DNA of 48,187 bases from JAAYYY01 sp964602995 (GTDB lineage Bacteria > Chloroflexota > Anaerolineae > Promineifilales > Promineifilaceae), in contig CAZRTM010000015.1 of NCBI GenBank assembly GCA_964602995.1, forward strand, positions 1 to 48,187. The letters run 5' to 3'. Below, in pieces: positions 1-8,294 of this stretch (its first letter is position 1; each line of letters starts with the position of its first letter). The position numbers and the translations under genes are program-made. A model generated the notes under the pieces. It made no database searches. It was not told where the DNA came from and saw only the letters and a list, made by a program, of their open reading frames with translations.

Positions 1-21
1 TGGGAACTGGATTCTAAGGAC

Positions 22-86
22 AGATCTCCAATCTCTAATTCTCCAATCTCTAATCTCTAATCTCTAATCTCTAATCTCCAATCTCC
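22..86. repeat. Dispersed G/A-rich repeat, type A (copy 1)
   Basis: Imperfect units of the type TCTCCAATCTCTAAT run head to tail here. On the minus strand they read GATTGGAGATTAGAGATT. The last units enter the sbcD reading frame and supply its final codons and stop. Other copies lie near 4618, 8142, 8260, 12647, 25848, 27808 and 28470. There are no regular spacers, so this is not a CRISPR array. Confidence 0.85.
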
Positions 87-1312
87 ACATTACTCAACAC
101 TTCTTTCGCCAGCTCTTGCAGAGCAGCGGCTTCTTCTTCTTCGAGGCCGATTGTTTTCCAGTAGGTTGCCAGCAGCTCTTCTGGTGGGAGGGTTTCTACC
201 CCGGCTGTGTCGCCGAGCCGCACGCGCTTGCTCACCTGGCGGTGCTTTTGCACCTGGATGCTCAACGCTTCTGCAAAATAGTCGAGAATGGCCGCTTCGT
301 CAAATAGCGGCTCCCAGTCGCGGGGGTAGGTGAGGCGTACGCGGCAGATGGCATCGCGCACCCGCTCCTTATCAGGCAACTGGCGCATCACGTCTTCCAT
401 GAAGGTGTCGGGATCGGTCGTTTCAATATTGAGGTCGATGAACTGGCGCGTCTGCAGTTTAATGAACTCCCAACTGCTCTTGCCAGGGCTGACGTTGGCC
501 AGGACAAACCCCTTTTCCTCTTTGACTTCGCCAAAGTCGATGCGCTCAATGGAGCCGGGATAGACAATGGGCGGGTGGCGGTCGTCGTTAAGGTTCTGGT
601 GTTTGTGAATATGCCCCAACGCCACGTAATCCCACCGCTTGTCGGCGGCCAGCGCACGGCTGAGCACCAGCTCCTGGCCCAGCATCACAGAGCGTTCGCT
701 GCCGTAACGTGCTCCCTGCACGTTGGCATGGGCCAGCAGAATGAGAGGTAGACCAGGATCGGCCTTTTCTATCAACGAGGCCACACCGTCGGCCACTCTC
801 TCTTCAAGCTTCATCAAAATCTCGTCGGAGGAAAGCCCTGCTGTTTCCTTGCGGCTCATAAAGGCGTTACGCGCGATCCAGGGAATCGTAACAATCTGCA
901 CCGGGAGGTCCAGCCGCTCTGGACCCAGCAGCTCTAACCTGTCTGCGACGTGCAGATGGGGGATGAGCAGAGTACCGTACTCTTGCAGGGTGTGGGCGCG
1001 GCCGCTGGCGGGGGCGTTGTCGTGGTTGCCTACCAGCAGCACGGTGGGGATTTTGGCCTGCGAAAGGCGAATCATACGTTTGCCCCACTCGCGCTGGAAG
1101 GTGGGCTGTGGGTTGCGATCCTTGTAGGCGTCCCCGGCAAAGAGGACCAGATCGACAGGCTCGGCGATGGCACGGTCCACAATCTGGTCCAGCGCCTTTA
1201 GAAAGTCCACGACGCGTACCGGCAGGCCGGTTTCAGGGTCGTGGCGACCGTAGTTGGCGATATCAATATGGGCGTCGGCGAAGTGCAGTATGCGCAGTGT
1301 TTGGTTGCTCAT
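71..1312 (-). CDS. sbcD: DNA repair exonuclease, SbcD/Mre11 family
   Basis: This is a calcineurin-like metallophosphoesterase of 413 residues, the usual size for SbcD, the nuclease subunit of the SbcCD complex that opens hairpins and processes DNA ends. Metal-binding motifs are visible in order: DAH (D13, H15), GD (60-61), GNHD (96-98), an H in LLAHANVQG near 195 and GHIH near 235. The start ATG overlaps the stop of the upstream Kelch gene by 4 bp (ATGA), which implies translational coupling. The partner ATPase SbcC is not in the window; it could lie beyond the left edge, immediately downstream on this strand. The last residues (VEIGD and the stop) are encoded by the type A repeat, so the natural C-terminus has been extended or replaced by repeat sequence. 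Confidence 0.9.
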   Translation of the reverse strand: MSNQTLRILHFADAHIDIANYGRHDPETGLPVRVVDFLKALDQIVDRAIAEPVDLVLFAGDAYKDRNPQPTFQREWGKRMIRLSQAKIPTVLLVGNHDNAPASGRAHTLQEYGTLLIPHLHVADRLELLGPERLDLPVQIVTIPWIARNAFMSRKETAGLSSDEILMKLEERVADGVASLIEKADPGLPLILLAHANVQGARYGSERSVMLGQELVLSRALAADKRWDYVALGHIHKHQNLNDDRHPPIVYPGSIERIDFGEVKEEKGFVLANVSPGKSSWEFIKLQTRQFIDLNIETTDPDTFMEDVMRQLPDKERVRDAICRVRLTYPRDWEPLFDEAAILDYFAEALSIQVQKHRQVSKRVRLGDTAGVETLPPEELLATYWKTIGLEEEEAAALQELAKEVLSNVEIGD

Positions 1313-3402
1313 TCGTGAGTGACTGAAATCTTATAGGTATCGGTAGTAGGTGCGCCGAACGAACGCAGGACCATAGCGTAGTAGGTCCCTGGTGTCAGCG
1401 CGTAGGTGGTGGCATGTTCGTCCAGGTTGCCAATGTTGGTGCTTTTACCGACCCTGAATTTATTTGCGTTGTAAACATAGAGATCATAATTCCGCTCTGC
1501 AGGTATGTCCGTGAGGTGCACGGTATGTGGCACCGGCTCTGTTACCTGGAAGCGGTAGAAATCGAAGAAATCATCTTCCGTGGAGAAATCGCCTTCCACC
1601 GTCTGGAAGAGGCCAATGGGGCGCGCCAGAGCAAAGGTGTCATTTGGCTCGACGGCCGAGATTTGAGCGCCGTGCATGATCGGCATCCACATATCACCGC
1701 CGGGCAGTTCCAGTTTCTGCACCAGAGGAACAACTTTATTACCTGTTGGTGTTACGGTCTCGCCGCCAAACACCCAGAGCGTCTCGCCAATAAAGACGCC
1801 GCGTGGCCAGCCACGTGTCGGTTCGCGCAAACTGTAGCGCGAGTCCAGGACGTCCCAGCGATTGCGCACCGGGTCGTATACTTCGGTGTGGGGAACGCCC
1901 ACCAGTGAACTGTTAAAACCGCCAAACACGTACCAGCGCCCATCAGGCCCCACGGCGCTTCCGGCGCTGAAGCGGGGGAAGTTTAAGGGAGCGATTGGGT
2001 ACCAGCCTGTGGCCGTGCTGTAGCACTCCGCACTGGCCAGAACGCTGGCGTAAGCTGGATCTGGCTCATAGGCAGTAAGGCCTCCTGCCACGCAGACATG
2101 GTGGCTGTTGGGTGAGGGCCTTAGATAGGCTGCAACATGGGCGTAACGAGATTGTGACATAGGGGCTAGCTGCGTCCATAGCCCATCACCATTAATGCCG
2201 GGTGTGTAAAAGAGAAGGTTATCGGTTGCCACGGGGTGGGGTGGTGGGTTAGGGGTTGGATCAGCATTACCAGATAGTAAACCACCGGTGACAAAGTAAC
2301 CGTTCAGGGCGGGTACCGCTACTGCCTCGTGCCAGGCATAGGCTGCCCCGGTGGGCGACACGGTTTCCCAGGGAACGCGCCTGCTGGCAAACCAGTTGTC
2401 ATTAGCAATGTCATAGGTCCAATGGGTGTCGCCGTATATGGAATTATGCCCGATGTAGCCAGAAGGTAGGTAGATATATCCATTCAAATAAGCGGCGGAG
2501 GTGCGAGAGTAGGCATACTCCTCTGACGGTATCGTGTCTAGCCCTTGTTGCCAGGTACCCGCAAAAGGATCGAACCGCTGCAACATGGAATCTCTATCGG
2601 GAAATTGTGCAATATCTCTTTCTCCGCCAATGACGTAGATGTAACGCCCATCGCTGACGACCGCATGACGGCTACGTTCGTCGTCCCACAACATCCCGGC
2701 ATTGCCGTCTGTTTCCCAATACGTATCTCCCTCCTCCAGCACCACAGAGAGCCGCAACGTAGCTGGCCCCTCCGCCGCCAGATGCCAGTCGGCCACTTCG
2801 ATGTAATAGGTGACGCCTTCAATGACGAAATAGGACAGCTCCGAGAGGTAGCCAGAAGTGTCATCGTCACAGGCCAGTTGAGTCAGCGAGCCGCAGGTGC
2901 CATCCGCACTGCGATAGAGAGCCAGAACTGTGTCGTAACTGTCCTGGAAATTGCTGGGGTTGAAGCCCGTTGCCAGTTGCAGGTGCCCACTGACGGGTGC
3001 AACAAACTTGTACCAGACCGTGCGGAAACCGCGCGGGCTACGGGGAGAGCCATTCATACAGGACAGGATGGGATCGTTGGCGCCTTCGGTCATATTATTG
3101 ACCGTGCTCTCGTCCCCGGCGGCGCCGGTTGTCAGCGACAGCGGTTGAGCATCGGCGCACAGATCAGCGGCGTGATCCTGGGTAAGCGTCGGATTCGGCG
3201 CAGCGATCCGCTGCGCTTCAACCTCAACCTCCCAAACACCGATAAGGGGCCCAAAGAGCGGCGCGTCAATAGGCCCCTTTTCGAGAATGGGGATGGGTTC
3301 GGCCTCTATTCCGGCATCAGCCGGTGGCTGTCCTTCCTGTGCTGAAACCAATGCTGTTGTGGCCAAAATGACCAGTGCCAGCAGTAAGCCGTAGCGATAC
3401 AT
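1309..3402 (-). CDS. Secreted Kelch-repeat protein with PPC-like domains
   Basis: The 697-residue protein begins with a signal peptide (MYRYGLLLALVILATTALVSA, cleavage near residue 21-22). Residues of about 75-225 form a beta-rich domain with conserved Cys pairs, resembling a bacterial pre-peptidase (PPC-like) module. Residues of about 230-580 contain Kelch-type propeller blades with phrases such as YVIGGERD, VAGGLTAYE, YVFGGFNSS and WVFGGETV. The C-terminal 100 residues (AVEPNDTFALARPIG, YDLYVYNAN, PGTYYAMV) are a typical PPC domain. This suggests an extracytoplasmic binding or structural protein with no visible catalytic site. It overlaps sbcD by 4 bp although no functional link to DNA repair is apparent. 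Domain calls are by motif recognition. Confidence 0.75.
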   Translation of the reverse strand: MYRYGLLLALVILATTALVSAQEGQPPADAGIEAEPIPILEKGPIDAPLFGPLIGVWEVEVEAQRIAAPNPTLTQDHAADLCADAQPLSLTTGAAGDESTVNNMTEGANDPILSCMNGSPRSPRGFRTVWYKFVAPVSGHLQLATGFNPSNFQDSYDTVLALYRSADGTCGSLTQLACDDDTSGYLSELSYFVIEGVTYYIEVADWHLAAEGPATLRLSVVLEEGDTYWETDGNAGMLWDDERSRHAVVSDGRYIYVIGGERDIAQFPDRDSMLQRFDPFAGTWQQGLDTIPSEEYAYSRTSAAYLNGYIYLPSGYIGHNSIYGDTHWTYDIANDNWFASRRVPWETVSPTGAAYAWHEAVAVPALNGYFVTGGLLSGNADPTPNPPPHPVATDNLLFYTPGINGDGLWTQLAPMSQSRYAHVAAYLRPSPNSHHVCVAGGLTAYEPDPAYASVLASAECYSTATGWYPIAPLNFPRFSAGSAVGPDGRWYVFGGFNSSLVGVPHTEVYDPVRNRWDVLDSRYSLREPTRGWPRGVFIGETLWVFGGETVTPTGNKVVPLVQKLELPGGDMWMPIMHGAQISAVEPNDTFALARPIGLFQTVEGDFSTEDDFFDFYRFQVTEPVPHTVHLTDIPAERNYDLYVYNANKFRVGKSTNIGNLDEHATTYALTPGTYYAMVLRSFGAPTTDTYKISVTHE

Positions 3403-3469
3403 GGGCGCCTCCTGGTGTTACCCCAGCAGATTGTACCCGCCGAAGGCCAAACGCAAAAGCCCCCGTCAT

Positions 3470-6400
3470 TTACTCTGCTCGGGTTAGGGCGATAGTGAAA
3501 TCGGCGTCTCCCACGTTGACGGTTTCCTGATAGCTGTCAAACGACGGTTTGCTGCCATCTTCCAGCGCTTCCAGTGACAGGGCCAATGTTTCCTGGCTGA
3601 TGTAGTCGCCGAACCTCTGCAAAGCAGCCGCCACGTCCTGATTGGCGGGCGGTTGGTAGCGCAGGTGAACGCGGTCTTCGATTTCCAGCCCTGCTTCTTT
3701 GCGCATGTTGTTGATGGTGCGCACCAGGTCACGGGCATAGCCTTCTTGCACCAGCTCTGGCGTCAGCTCGGTGTTGACGGCGACGGTCACGCCGCGGTCA
3801 CTGGCAACGGCCAGGCCGCCACGAGACTCGGTCTGAACCAACACTTCATCCTGATCCAGCGTGATGTCACGCCCATCGACGGTGATGGTGAGCTTGCCTT
3901 CTTCCTGCAACGTTGTCGCTGCCTGGGCCGGATCCAGCGCCAGGAGCGCCTGGCGCACGCGCGGGAAGTCAGCCTGATACTTAGGGCCTAGCACGCGGTT
4001 GTTGGGCAGGATGACGTACTTCACCAGCTCGCCTACTTCAGAGACAACCTCGATCTCCTTGACGTTGATCTCCTCAGCCAGCACATCGCGCAGCTCAATG
4101 ATAGCTTCCTTTTCGCGCTGGGTGCCCACGTTGACACGAGCATTGGCCAGCGGCTGGCGCAACTTGATATCGGCCGTGCTGCGAGCGGCGCGGCCCAGGC
4201 TGGCAACGGTGATCGCCAGCCGCATCTTATCCAGCAGCTCACGGTCCAGCGCGCCGGCGTCGGCTGTGGGCCAGAAGGTGTGGTGTACGCTCTGCGGCGC
4301 TTCCGGCGTGACATTGCGCACCAGGTTCTGGTACATGGCCTCGGTGGTGAAGGGGATGAAGGGCGCCAGCAGCCGCACCAGGGTGACCAACACATGATAG
4401 AGCGTGGCGTAAGCGGCGGCCTTGTCGTTGTCGGCCTCGCTCTTCCAGAAGCGGCGGCGCGAACGGCGCACATACCAGTTGGAAGCGTCGTCCAGAAAAG
4501 CCTCCAGCGCCGCTGTAGCCTTGTGGCTGGTGAACGCTTCCATTGCTTCTGTGGCTTCCAGGATCGTCTCGTTGAGCCGCTCGACGATCCACTGATCCAA
4601 CTGTGCATTGGCCGGATCAGGAGATTGGAGATTAGAGATCAGAGATTGGGTCCATTCTCCAATCTCCAATCTCCGATCTCTATTCTCCGGCACCCAGCCA
4701 TCCAGATTGGCGTAGGTGACGAAGAAGCTGTAGACGTTCCACAGCGGGATGAGGAAGCGGCGGCGAGTTTCGTCGCCCCGGTTATAGCCGAAGAGCAGGT
4801 TCTGTTCCGGACGGTGCGAGAGGTAGAGCCAGCGCATGACGTCCGCGCCCATTGTGTTGGCGGCCTCGTTGAACTCGATTGAGTTGCCCCACGACTTGTG
4901 CATCTCGCGCCCATCTTCGGCCAGCAGGGTGGCGAAGCCCAGCACGTTCTTAAAGGGCGCGCGGTTGGTGAGAACCGTGCTTTGCGCCAGCAGGCTATAG
5001 AACCAGTTGCGGAACTGGCCAGGGAAGCTTTCTGTGATGAAATCGGCCGGGAACCACTTTTCCCAGTACTCAGGCTCATCGCGGTAATGCAAGGTGCTGA
5101 AGGCGACGATGCCGGCATCCAGCCAGGGATTGCCTACATCGGCGATGCGCGTCGCCTTGCCGCCACATTCAGGACAGGCGATCTTGACCGCGTCGATGTA
5201 GGGGCGGTGGGGCGTATGGCCTTTGAACGTCTCCCAGCCTTCGATGGCGCGCTCTTCAAGCTCGTCATCGCTGCCGACGACGTGGAAGTGACCACACTCT
5301 TCGTCGTCGCAGACCCAGATGGGCAGCGCCAGACCCCAGTACCGTTTCTTGCTGATCATCCAGTCTTGCATGTTACGCAGCCAGTCCATCTCCCGGTCAT
5401 AGCCGAACTCAGGCACCCAGTTGATTTCATCGACCACGTCCATGATCTGGTAGCGCAGGCTGGCGGCCTTTTCTTCTGCGGTCACCTGGTCACGCGGCTT
5501 GTCGTAGAGCGGGCCCATGCTGATGAACCACTCGTCTACCAGACGGTAGACCAGCTCTTCCCCACAGCGCCAGCAGTGCGGGTAACGGTGGGAGTAGCGC
5601 TGCTTGCGGTAGTAGAGACCCTTTTCCTGGAGATTGTCGAAGATGTCGTGCGCTACGTTATGCACTTCGCGTTTTGTCAGCCAGTCGAAGCCGGCCACAT
5701 AGTTGCCGTTCTCGTCCAGCGGCGCGATGACCGGCAGGTCGTGCTCCTTGCTCAGCTGGAAGTCCTCGGCGCCGCAGCCGGGCGCAATGTGCACGATGCC
5801 CGTACCCTCATCAGCGCCCACCTCTTTCCAGGGAATGACGCGATGAGTGTAGCCGGCCATCGCTTCCTGGGCCGCAGGCAGCTCGTCGAACGGCCCTTCG
5901 TACTCCCAGCCAACCATCTCTGACCCTTTGAGGCGGTCCACCACTTCGTATTCGCCGATCATCGTCGCGGCCATCGCTTCTTCGGCCACGTAGTAGGTCC
6001 AGCCGTCATCAGCCTTCACTTTCACATAGGTCAGATCAGGCCCTACGGCGGCGGCGACGTTGCTGGTCAGCGTCCAGGGGGTGGTGGTCCAGACCAGCAA
6101 CGCTTCTTGCTCGCGCCCGCGCAGGGGGAAGCGTAGATAAATCGATTCATGCGTCACTTCGTGGTAGCCGTCGGTGACGATTTCGTGCTGGCTGATGCCA
6201 GTGCCACAGCGTGCGCACCAGGGCATGACGTCACGGCCCTTATAGAGCCAGCCTTTTTCGTGGCATTTCTGCAGGAAGCCCCAGATCTGGTAATTATTTT
6301 CGTCGCTGAAGGTGAAGTAGGAGCCACCGACTTCGGGGCGACCCAGGCGGCCCACGACCTCTTCGACGGTGCCGGTGGTAGCGCCTTTAGGCCCCTCATA

Positions 6401-6904
6401 GGTCACTTCTTGCGATTGGTCCTGTTCCATCAGGGCGCTCAGGCGGCGCAAATCGTCGGGGTCGTTCCACTCCATCCAATAGCCAAGCCGCATCGACTGA
6501 GCAGTCTGCACGGCGGCATAGTTCAGCACGCGCATCTTGCACAGCTTGACGAACTCGGCCAGCCCGAACTGCTCAATATCGCGTTTACTCTGAAAGCCCA
6601 GCTCTTTCTCAACTTCCACTTCGACCCACAGGCCCTGGCAATCGAACCCGTTCTGCCAGCGCTGGTCGAAGCCCTGCATGGCCTTGAAGCGCTGGAACAC
6701 GTCCTTATAGCTGCGACCCCAGGCGTGATGAACGCCCATGGGGTTGTTGGCCGTGATGGGGCCGTCGAGAAAGCTCCAATGCTTATCGCTCCGGGCGCGG
6801 AGGCGCTGTAGTTGCTTAAAAGCATCGGTTTCGTCCCACAGACGCAGAACATCTTGCTCTAGCTGGACGAAATCGACCTTGTTTGGTACGTCTTTAAAAC
6901 TCAT
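3470..6904 (-). CDS. ileS: Isoleucyl-tRNA synthetase, variant class I form
   Basis: At 1144 residues this matches the length and architecture of IleRS. The Rossmann core comes first, then a CP1 editing domain containing TTTPWTLTSN near 270 and a conserved Asp in EDFQLSKEHDLPVI. Zinc-type Cys pairs are seen in CARCGTG, CWRCGEE and CPECGGK, and an anticodon-binding domain follows. The two catalytic signatures are unusual: the HIGH position reads HHAW (residues 59-62, in NPMGVHHAWGR) and the KMSKS position reads MHKSWGN (668-674). Residues of about 740-762 are encoded by an in-frame type A repeat at the junction of the core and the anticodon-binding domain. The upstream lipoprotein gene ends 24 bp away, so co-transcription is likely. 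I call it IleRS from overall resemblance; ValRS/LeuRS-like specificity is less likely but not excluded. Confidence 0.8.
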   Translation of the reverse strand: MSFKDVPNKVDFVQLEQDVLRLWDETDAFKQLQRLRARSDKHWSFLDGPITANNPMGVHHAWGRSYKDVFQRFKAMQGFDQRWQNGFDCQGLWVEVEVEKELGFQSKRDIEQFGLAEFVKLCKMRVLNYAAVQTAQSMRLGYWMEWNDPDDLRRLSALMEQDQSQEVTYEGPKGATTGTVEEVVGRLGRPEVGGSYFTFSDENNYQIWGFLQKCHEKGWLYKGRDVMPWCARCGTGISQHEIVTDGYHEVTHESIYLRFPLRGREQEALLVWTTTPWTLTSNVAAAVGPDLTYVKVKADDGWTYYVAEEAMAATMIGEYEVVDRLKGSEMVGWEYEGPFDELPAAQEAMAGYTHRVIPWKEVGADEGTGIVHIAPGCGAEDFQLSKEHDLPVIAPLDENGNYVAGFDWLTKREVHNVAHDIFDNLQEKGLYYRKQRYSHRYPHCWRCGEELVYRLVDEWFISMGPLYDKPRDQVTAEEKAASLRYQIMDVVDEINWVPEFGYDREMDWLRNMQDWMISKKRYWGLALPIWVCDDEECGHFHVVGSDDELEERAIEGWETFKGHTPHRPYIDAVKIACPECGGKATRIADVGNPWLDAGIVAFSTLHYRDEPEYWEKWFPADFITESFPGQFRNWFYSLLAQSTVLTNRAPFKNVLGFATLLAEDGREMHKSWGNSIEFNEAANTMGADVMRWLYLSHRPEQNLLFGYNRGDETRRRFLIPLWNVYSFFVTYANLDGWVPENRDRRLEIGEWTQSLISNLQSPDPANAQLDQWIVERLNETILEATEAMEAFTSHKATAALEAFLDDASNWYVRRSRRRFWKSEADNDKAAAYATLYHVLVTLVRLLAPFIPFTTEAMYQNLVRNVTPEAPQSVHHTFWPTADAGALDRELLDKMRLAITVASLGRAARSTADIKLRQPLANARVNVGTQREKEAIIELRDVLAEEINVKEIEVVSEVGELVKYVILPNNRVLGPKYQADFPRVRQALLALDPAQAATTLQEEGKLTITVDGRDITLDQDEVLVQTESRGGLAVASDRGVTVAVNTELTPELVQEGYARDLVRTINNMRKEAGLEIEDRVHLRYQPPANQDVAAALQRFGDYISQETLALSLEALEDGSKPSFDSYQETVNVGDADFTIALTRAE
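4618..4685. repeat. Type A repeat inserted in frame in ileS
   Basis: Units GGAGATTGGAGATTAGAGAT (about 4620-4648) are followed after a few bases by the inverted units ATTCTCCAATCTCCAATCTC (about 4652-4685), giving a head-to-head inverted arrangement that could fold as a hairpin. It is read in frame as LEIGEW and SLISNLQSP within IleRS, without a stop codon. Confidence 0.9.
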
Positions 6905-6928
6905 TTTTCTACCCTTTGTAAATCGTGG

Positions 6929-7486
6929 TTACTGCTCGCCGTTTGTCGTGATTTCCTGGTACACAAAGCGCTCGATGTAATTAATGCTGGCCAGGCGCGG
7001 TGCGGACATTTGCGGCGTGATCTGATCTGCGGTCACCGACTGTGCTTCGCCGTCCTGCCACACCGTGAGAGCGTAGTTGTTCTGGGTGCAGCATTCTCCT
7101 TCCCGGGCCTCGGCTACTTCGAAGAAACCAGCGTTTTCCAGGTCATCGAATAACTGGTCAATTGCTTCCTCGCCGACTTGCACTTCGCTCACCTGCGGAG
7201 CGCCTGCGCCGGCCGGGGTAATGGAGGCGGCGCGTCCATCCGGGTAGACGCGCCACTCGAACACCTGTCCTTCTTCTTCGCCGCTGCGCCGGTAGACGAG
7301 GAGGGGCTGTTCACCCTGATCCAGCTCCGCCACGACTGTGGCGCGCTCTTGCGGTTGCGGTGTTTCCTCTTTTGCGGAGCCGGTCAGATCTTGCAACACG
7401 GAGCAGGAAGATAACCACAGGGCAGCAAAGAGCAGTAACGCCCAGACGCCCCATTTATTCACTCGTTTCATCTTTTCATTTCCCAT
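6929..7486 (-). CDS. Putative lipoprotein of unknown function
   Basis: The 185-residue product has a short basic N-terminus, a hydrophobic stretch (WGVWALLLFAALWL) and a lipobox ending LSSC at about residue 28, so it should be exported and lipid-anchored. The mature part is acidic and hydrophilic; residues of about 60-130 look beta-rich (LVYRRSGEEEGQVFEWRVYPDG) and a Cys pair occurs at EGECCTQNNY. I do not recognise the family. An alternative start is the ATG at 7471 (MKRVNKWGV). The first start overlaps the upstream gene by 11 bp, which supports coupling. ileS follows directly. Confidence 0.7.
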   Translation of the reverse strand: MGNEKMKRVNKWGVWALLLFAALWLSSCSVLQDLTGSAKEETPQPQERATVVAELDQGEQPLLVYRRSGEEEGQVFEWRVYPDGRAASITPAGAGAPQVSEVQVGEEAIDQLFDDLENAGFFEVAEAREGECCTQNNYALTVWQDGEAQSVTADQITPQMSAPRLASINYIERFVYQEITTNGEQ

Positions 7487-8138
7487 AGCGAAGATACCGA
7501 GTCTCCTTAGCGAATAAATTTCCTTTCTGCATCTGTACCGGCCAATTATATTCGTCTAGCCAGATCGTGCGTTTTTCCTCTCCCCATTCTAAATGTAACG
7601 GCCGGGTGGGGAGAGAGCGGCCCATGATTTCGCTGCTTTGTGGTGCGTCACGCCGGACGGCCACCGGCCCACTCCAGAGGGCAAAATCAGCGTCACGGCT
7701 CAGGCTCAGCCCATTTTGTTCCGAACCGGGCTGCGCCTGCGCCAGCAGGCTCAATCCGGCGCTTGCCGGGAACCAGAAGAGGTAGGGCGTCGCCAGCGCC
7801 GTCTCTTCTTCGAACCGTTGCTCGTTGACCTGCCGCGTCAGCGATACGCGTTCACCCTCGAAAAGGAGGAGGCCCTTTATTTGCAGACGCCGGTTGAAAA
7901 AACGGAAATTTAACCGCTCCGGCGTTCCCTGCGGCCCGAGCACCAGATGGTAGAGATAATTATCCCCGCTTGCCGCCTGCTGCGCATTCAGGTCCACGCG
8001 CAAAAAGTGATAGCCATCCACCGCCTCACTCAGCCGCCAACTTTCCACCGCGCCAGTAGGCTGTCCACTGCGCTCATAACGGTACTGCCCACCGGCAAGC
8101 GGCGTTTCGTAAGGAAGTTCGTGAATAAGCGTGCGCAT
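7476..8138 (-). CDS. Hypothetical conserved protein, about 220 residues
   Basis: A soluble protein without signal peptide or membrane segments. It looks beta-rich throughout (GGQYRYERSGQ, GYHFLRVDLNAQ, RLNFRFFNRRLQIKGLLLFEG), somewhat like a lipocalin- or fatty-acid-binding-like barrel, but that is only an impression of alternating strands. I do not recognise the family. It lies between alaX (150 bp upstream, across a repeat island) and the lipoprotein gene, which it overlaps by 11 bp, so the two are probably translated from one message. Confidence 0.6.
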   Translation of the reverse strand: MRTLIHELPYETPLAGGQYRYERSGQPTGAVESWRLSEAVDGYHFLRVDLNAQQAASGDNYLYHLVLGPQGTPERLNFRFFNRRLQIKGLLLFEGERVSLTRQVNEQRFEEETALATPYLFWFPASAGLSLLAQAQPGSEQNGLSLSRDADFALWSGPVAVRRDAPQSSEIMGRSLPTRPLHLEWGEEKRTIWLDEYNWPVQMQKGNLFAKETRYLRYGK

Positions 8139-8141
8139 GGG

Positions 8142-8294
8142 GTTGGAGATTGGAGATTAGAGATTGGGTTTTTGCCACGAATTTTCACGAATTATACGAA
8201 TTTTGCTGTTGGTTCGTGGCGGGCGCCTCTGCCGTGCCTACACATCCACAATGAATGGGCCAATCTCCGATCTCTAATTCTCCACTCTCTACTC
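8142..8294. repeat. Composite repeat island (inverted type A arms around type B)
   Basis: A type A unit at 8142-8168 and an inverted type A unit at 8260-8294 flank a different repeat with CACGAATTTTCACGAATTAT words. The inner element is bounded by perfect inverted arms GCCACGAA (8174-8181) and TTCGTGGC (8213-8220). The island fills the space between alaX and the next gene, and its right end encodes the last residues of alaX. No gene is seen in it. Confidence 0.75.

Noticed and set aside
22..86. Possible CRISPR array
   Set aside because: The units are imperfect, about 6-15 bp, directly adjacent and without unique spacers of constant length; no cas gene is present.
2545..3345. Plus-strand open frame of 266 codons
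   Set aside because: It is antisense to the Kelch gene and shows no recognisable domain or ribosome-binding site.
4898..5923. Long plus-strand open frame of 341 codons
   Set aside because: It is antisense to ileS, has no family resemblance, and its composition follows from the high-GC codon use of the opposite strand.
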